A DNA stretch of 9,198 nucleotides, from assembly GCA_937951455.1 (NCBI GenBank), contig CALFBU010000259.1, forward strand, positions 1 to 9,198, read 5' to 3'. Positions 7,101 to 9,198 of the stretch are shown here, in pieces; positions within the stretch are counted from its first letter, which is position 1, and every line of letters begins with the position of its first letter. The position numbers were made by a program, and so were the translations under genes. The notes beneath the pieces are model-generated. The model saw only the letters and a program-made list of their open reading frames with translations. It was not told the origin of the DNA and ran no database searches. The DNA is from an uncultured Rhizobiaceae group bacterium. Lineage in GTDB: Bacteria > Pseudomonadota > Alphaproteobacteria > Rhizobiales > Rhizobiaceae.

Positions 7101-7688
7101 ATGAAAGATAAGCTGGTCGGCTATTTTGGCTTTGGATCCCTTGTAAACAAACATACCTTGCGCACTTCTTATGTTGATATTATGCGCGCGAGCTTGAAGG
7201 GGTACAGTCGTCATTGGCAAGCTAGGTCTACTGCAATCTTTGATAATCATACTTCGCTGCTTTCTATCCACCCGGATGAAACTTGTACAATCAAGGGAAT
7301 GATTGTGTTGGACCTGCTGGAAAACCTGCCTTTGGTTGATGAACGTGAAGAAGGCTATTCGCGTCATAAACTGGAGCATTCTCAATTAGAGGTTTCTCCT
7401 AATGTTGAATTGCCTGAAGAAATTTACGTCTATATTGCCGATGAAGTAGAAGACGCAAGTGATAATGGGTCATTGCTTCAATCTTATCTTGATGCCGTTA
7501 TGCAGGGGTTTAGAAATGAATATGGCACGCATGGCGTTAGTCATTTCGTTGATACGACCAAGGGCTTTAACAGGGCTATAAACCTCGACAGACACACGCC
7601 CTTATATCCACGTAATGTTGAACTTATGGATCATGAAAAAGCGCTGTTTGATATGGAGTTAAAAAGAGCAGGGGTGCTTGGTCTGTAA
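7101..7688 (+). CDS. Gamma-glutamylcyclotransferase-like (AIG2/GGCT fold) protein
   Basis: A 195-residue soluble protein. Its N-terminus YFGFGSLVN (residues 8-16) is the glycine-rich substrate loop of the GGCT/AIG2-like fold, and DEREEGYSRHKL (80-91) places a Glu (E84) where the family has its catalytic acid. Members cleave gamma-glutamyl compounds, in some cases glutathione, releasing 5-oxoproline. The substrate here is not known, but the link to gor, 4 nt upstream with the ribosome binding site AGGAAAG (7086-7092) inside the end of gor, points to glutathione or gamma-glutamyl peptide turnover. The ATG at 7101 was chosen for that site and because the family usually begins a few residues before the YFGFGS motif; an earlier in-frame ATG at 7074 would overlap gor by 23 bases and lacks this support. 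No signal peptide or membrane segment. The 3' end overlaps the terminator of the opposite-strand small gene. Confidence 0.8.
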   Translation: MKDKLVGYFGFGSLVNKHTLRTSYVDIMRASLKGYSRHWQARSTAIFDNHTSLLSIHPDETCTIKGMIVLDLLENLPLVDEREEGYSRHKLEHSQLEVSPNVELPEEIYVYIADEVEDASDNGSLLQSYLDAVMQGFRNEYGTHGVSHFVDTTKGFNRAINLDRHTPLYPRNVELMDHEKALFDMELKRAGVLGL

Positions 7689-7695
7689 CCCCTGC
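7661..7695 (-). terminator. Intrinsic terminator for the minus-strand small gene, inside the cyclotransferase-like gene
   Basis: Read on the minus strand, GCAGGGGT (7695-7688) pairs perfectly with ACCCCTGC (7675-7668) around a 12-nt loop and is followed at once by TCTTTTT (7667-7661). This is a canonical GC stem plus U-run. It lies about 40 nt past the stop of the 106-residue minus-strand gene and overlaps the last nine codons and the stop of the plus-strand cyclotransferase-like gene. On the plus strand the hairpin has no U-run, so it should act in one direction only. Confidence 0.75.
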
Positions 7696-7702
7696 GTATT
7701 CG

Positions 7703-7738
7703 AGTGACCAACTCATGTATGGTCACTGTAACTTGTTT
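7703..7738 (+). terminator. Possible terminator of the gor operon
   Basis: AGTGACCA (7703-7710) and TGGTCACT (7720-7727) form a perfect 8-bp stem with a 9-nt loop in the gap between the convergent cyclotransferase-like and small hypothetical genes. The following GTAACTTGTTT is only moderately U-rich, so it is a weak intrinsic terminator for the plus strand or simply a stabilising 3' hairpin. No U-run follows it on the minus strand. Confidence 0.4.
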
Positions 7739-8057
7739 AACTTAGCGAAACTCCGCCGTTAATTTCATCTGACAAATCCACAACACTGCCGCCCGTACCA
7801 TTGGTTTTCTTTGTCGTGTTTGTTGTGCTTAATTTGTCAAAAGCCTGTTCCAGCGTATCCACCTTGTCTTTTGTCGTTTCAGCTTTGCTTGTTGTGGTTG
7901 AAGTTATGCTTTTTTCCGCCAGTTCAGCGAGCGCTGTAACACCTTCCAGTTCGATGATTAGGCTATCGAGTGAGGTAAGCAGCTTGTAATCAGGATCGGT
8001 TTGTAAGCGGCTGAGGGCTTCATCTCTGATTGTTTTAAGTTGTTTGATATGTTCCAT
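7737..8057 (-). CDS. Small Thr-rich protein of unknown function
   Basis: A 106-residue soluble protein I do not recognise. The N-terminal half (about 1-49) is charged and predicted helical or coiled-coil, with heptad-like Leu/Ile spacing (IKQLKTIRDEALSRL, then LLTSLDSLIIELEGV). Residues about 50-90 are low-complexity: 13 of roughly 40 residues are Thr, mixed with Ser, Lys and Asn, and probably disordered. The tail is Gly/Asp/Ser-rich. There is no signal peptide or membrane helix. That the gene is real is supported by a strong ribosome binding site (AGGGAGA, about 7 nt before the ATG at 8057), an independent gap of 130 bp upstream and an intrinsic terminator downstream. It is transcribed opposite to the gor operon. 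The helix-plus-disordered-tail layout suggests a small structural or binding protein, but no function can be assigned. Confidence 0.7.
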   Translation of the reverse strand: MEHIKQLKTIRDEALSRLQTDPDYKLLTSLDSLIIELEGVTALAELAEKSITSTTTSKAETTKDKVDTLEQAFDKLSTTNTTKKTNGTGGSVVDLSDEINGGVSLS

Positions 8058-8087
8058 GTTTGCTTCTCCCTATAGAATGCTGTTTTG

Positions 8088-8121
8088 ATACGACATTCTC
8101 GTATTGCATTGAGACTGCAAT
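8088..8121. repeat. Two overlapping inverted repeats upstream of the small Thr-rich gene
   Basis: ATACGA (8088-8093) with TCGTAT (8099-8104), loop 5 nt, is followed by ATTGCA (8103-8108) with TGCAAT (8116-8121), loop 7 nt; the two dyads share two bases. They sit 31-64 nt before the start codon at 8057, where promoter and operator elements would be expected. They could be an operator pair or tandem stem-loops in the leader. No clear -35/-10 pair could be placed. Confidence 0.4.
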
Positions 8122-8148
8122 CGGGCTGGAACTTGTCCATTAAGGGGT

Positions 8149-8190
8149 AAAAGCATGAAACAGCATTTAATCAGGTAAACTTATGTTTCA
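8149..8190 (-). terminator. Weak terminator-like hairpin after the PAP2 gene
   Basis: On the minus strand TGAAACA, starting with the TGA stop of the PAP2 gene (8190-8184), pairs with TGTTTCA (8162-8156). An inner TTTA/TAAA pairing lies within the 21-nt loop, and TGCTTTT (8155-8149) follows. The stem is AT-rich with internal loops, so termination would be inefficient, but position and trailing U-run fit. Confidence 0.35.
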
Positions 8191-9147
8191 CTTTGCAATG
8201 ATATAGCCTGGCAAATTGTATCTGACATAATCATCATTGACGGCGCGACGTGCCAACCATGTGCCAAAGGCAAACATCAGGAAACCTGCAGGTAAATCCA
8301 GGAAATGATGTCCACCATGTATAAAGATGCCTGGCAGGATCAGCAGATTAATCAAGAGGTAGATTGGGCCTGCAATTTTCAAATTCCATGCTGCATATAT
8401 GGCAGTAAAAGAAAGCACCGCGTGGTAAGATGGAAAGGCAATCAGGCCTCGTATTTCTGATGGCGTAATGAAAGCCGCACCTTCACGCGCAATCTTTATC
8501 AACTCAAGTGCATATTCACGATTTACAGGCGGATTAATAATCTGCCAGATTTCGGGTGACACGTTATATAGCGACTTGGCGCCTAGGGTTGGGAATACGC
8601 CCCAAAAACATATGGTCAATGTGGCTGTGACCGTGACCGAAGTGAGCATGATATGGAGGTCACGGGCGCGTCCCGATAGTCCCAAAATGACAACCAGGAT
8701 CGCCAGTTGCGGCATGGTGCTCATGTATGCCAGCTTCATGATATATACAGTGGTTGGAAATTGGGCAGCAAAGGCCATCACATCCGGCCAGTTAAACCCA
8801 AGCATGGCATCAATTGCAGTGATGGATACGTCAATAGTCGGTCTGTTCAGCGGCAACATGAGATAGTTGAACAACGATAAGCAGGCTGAAAACAAAATAA
8901 ACATACCGGAACAAATCATCGCAGAAGCAATACGTTCACTGCGTTCACTCATGCGGTAGTATAATCCAACGATAATCATCGGAATGCCAACGATAGCAAT
9001 GCCTGCATAGGCGGGCAAATCCAGCGTGACACCTTTGTAAAGAACAAGAGCAATATCAACGATTAACGCTGAGAGTGTAACCAGCCCCATCAAAAACTCT
9101 GTAGGCTTGAGATGCAATCGCTCGCAAAGAGACGCTTTCCAATGCAT
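8188..9147 (-). CDS. PAP2-superfamily polytopic membrane protein (lipid phosphatase / IPC synthase-like)
   Basis: A 319-residue inner-membrane protein with about seven or eight hydrophobic helices. Near the C-terminus lie the two conserved PAP2 active-site signatures: FPSYHAVLSF with S240 and H242 (motif C2), and HGGHHFLDLPAG with H280 and D284 in an H-x3-D arrangement (motif C3). A canonical C1 (KX6RP) is not obvious, as in the AUR1/inositol phosphorylceramide synthase-like branch (PAP2_3). Members hydrolyse or transfer phosphate-linked groups on lipids at the outer face of the inner membrane; the substrate here is unknown. ATG 9147 was chosen because GGAAGAAG (9157-9150) forms a ribosome binding site just upstream; the frame opens at a TTG at 9159 that lies within that site. 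Upstream, the remaining 50 bases to the window edge hold no gene I can see, so any operon partner is outside. Confidence 0.82.
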   Translation of the reverse strand: MHWKASLCERLHLKPTEFLMGLVTLSALIVDIALVLYKGVTLDLPAYAGIAIVGIPMIIVGLYYRMSERSERIASAMICSGMFILFSACLSLFNYLMLPLNRPTIDVSITAIDAMLGFNWPDVMAFAAQFPTTVYIMKLAYMSTMPQLAILVVILGLSGRARDLHIMLTSVTVTATLTICFWGVFPTLGAKSLYNVSPEIWQIINPPVNREYALELIKIAREGAAFITPSEIRGLIAFPSYHAVLSFTAIYAAWNLKIAGPIYLLINLLILPGIFIHGGHHFLDLPAGFLMFAFGTWLARRAVNDDYVRYNLPGYIIAK

Positions 9148-9198
9148 GGCTTCTTCCAAATCATTAAAATTTTAAGGAAAATAACAAAAAGGCGTTAA

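Noticed and set aside
8468..8866. 132-codon plus-strand open frame inside the PAP2 gene
   Set aside because: It lies wholly antisense to a clear membrane-protein gene and shows no domain; it is a coding shadow.
9164..9175. 12-bp perfect palindrome TTAAAATTTTAA upstream of the PAP2 gene
   Set aside because: It is made only of A and T in an AT-rich gap, so chance is likely, and the window ends too soon to judge a promoter.
1..9198. Mobile elements, CRISPR arrays, tRNA or rRNA genes
   Set aside because: No direct-repeat arrays, transposase or integrase motifs, terminal inverted repeats or tRNA-like cloverleaf sequences were seen on either strand.

Overview
The window carries ten protein-coding genes on both strands, nine complete and one cut by the left edge. 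No RNA genes, insertion sequences, phage genes or CRISPR arrays are visible. The block gph / rpiA / DUF2059 secreted protein / gor, the CVIRGC-type redox motif of the glutathione reductase, and a HAMP-GGDEF-EAL protein together suggest an alphaproteobacterium, most likely Hyphomicrobiales (Rhizobiales). The rather AT-rich composition (low to mid 40s % GC by eye) would fit a low-GC, perhaps marine, member. This placement is from memory of gene order and protein flavour, not from a search.

Layout. (1) Positions 1-1215, minus strand: a DMT/EamA-family permease followed 4 nt later by the start of a Bcr/CflA-type MFS efflux transporter that runs off the left edge; probably one transcript. (2) 1418-3604, plus: a membrane-bound GGDEF-EAL cyclic-di-GMP enzyme with both catalytic signatures intact and an unusual insertion just before GGDEF. 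(3) 3601-4284, minus: phosphoglycolate phosphatase (gph), convergent with the GGDEF-EAL gene; the two stop codons share the palindrome TTAA. (4) 4285-4388: divergent promoter region. (5) 4389-5630, plus: rpiA (ribose-5-phosphate isomerase) and a secreted DUF2059 protein, then a good intrinsic terminator. (6) 5702-7688, plus: gor (glutathione reductase) and, 4 nt later, a gamma-glutamylcyclotransferase-like protein. (7) 7737-8057, minus: a small Thr-rich protein of unknown function, whose terminator lies inside the 3' end of the cyclotransferase-like gene. (8) 8188-9147, minus: a polytopic PAP2-superfamily membrane protein.

How the genes fit together. The centre is metabolic housekeeping. Gph clears 2-phosphoglycolate, RpiA runs the non-oxidative pentose phosphate branch, and Gor uses NADPH to keep glutathione reduced. 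The cyclotransferase-like partner probably handles gamma-glutamyl compounds or glutathione itself, so gor and its neighbour look like a small glutathione reduction/turnover operon. The flanks hold transport, second-messenger and lipid-phosphatase-like functions with no evident link to the core. I see no strong evidence of an undescribed multi-gene system. The most interesting points are regulatory architecture (a terminator abutting the gor ribosome binding site, an antisense terminator inside a coding region, shared stop codons), the insertion in the GGDEF domain, and two uncharacterised small proteins.
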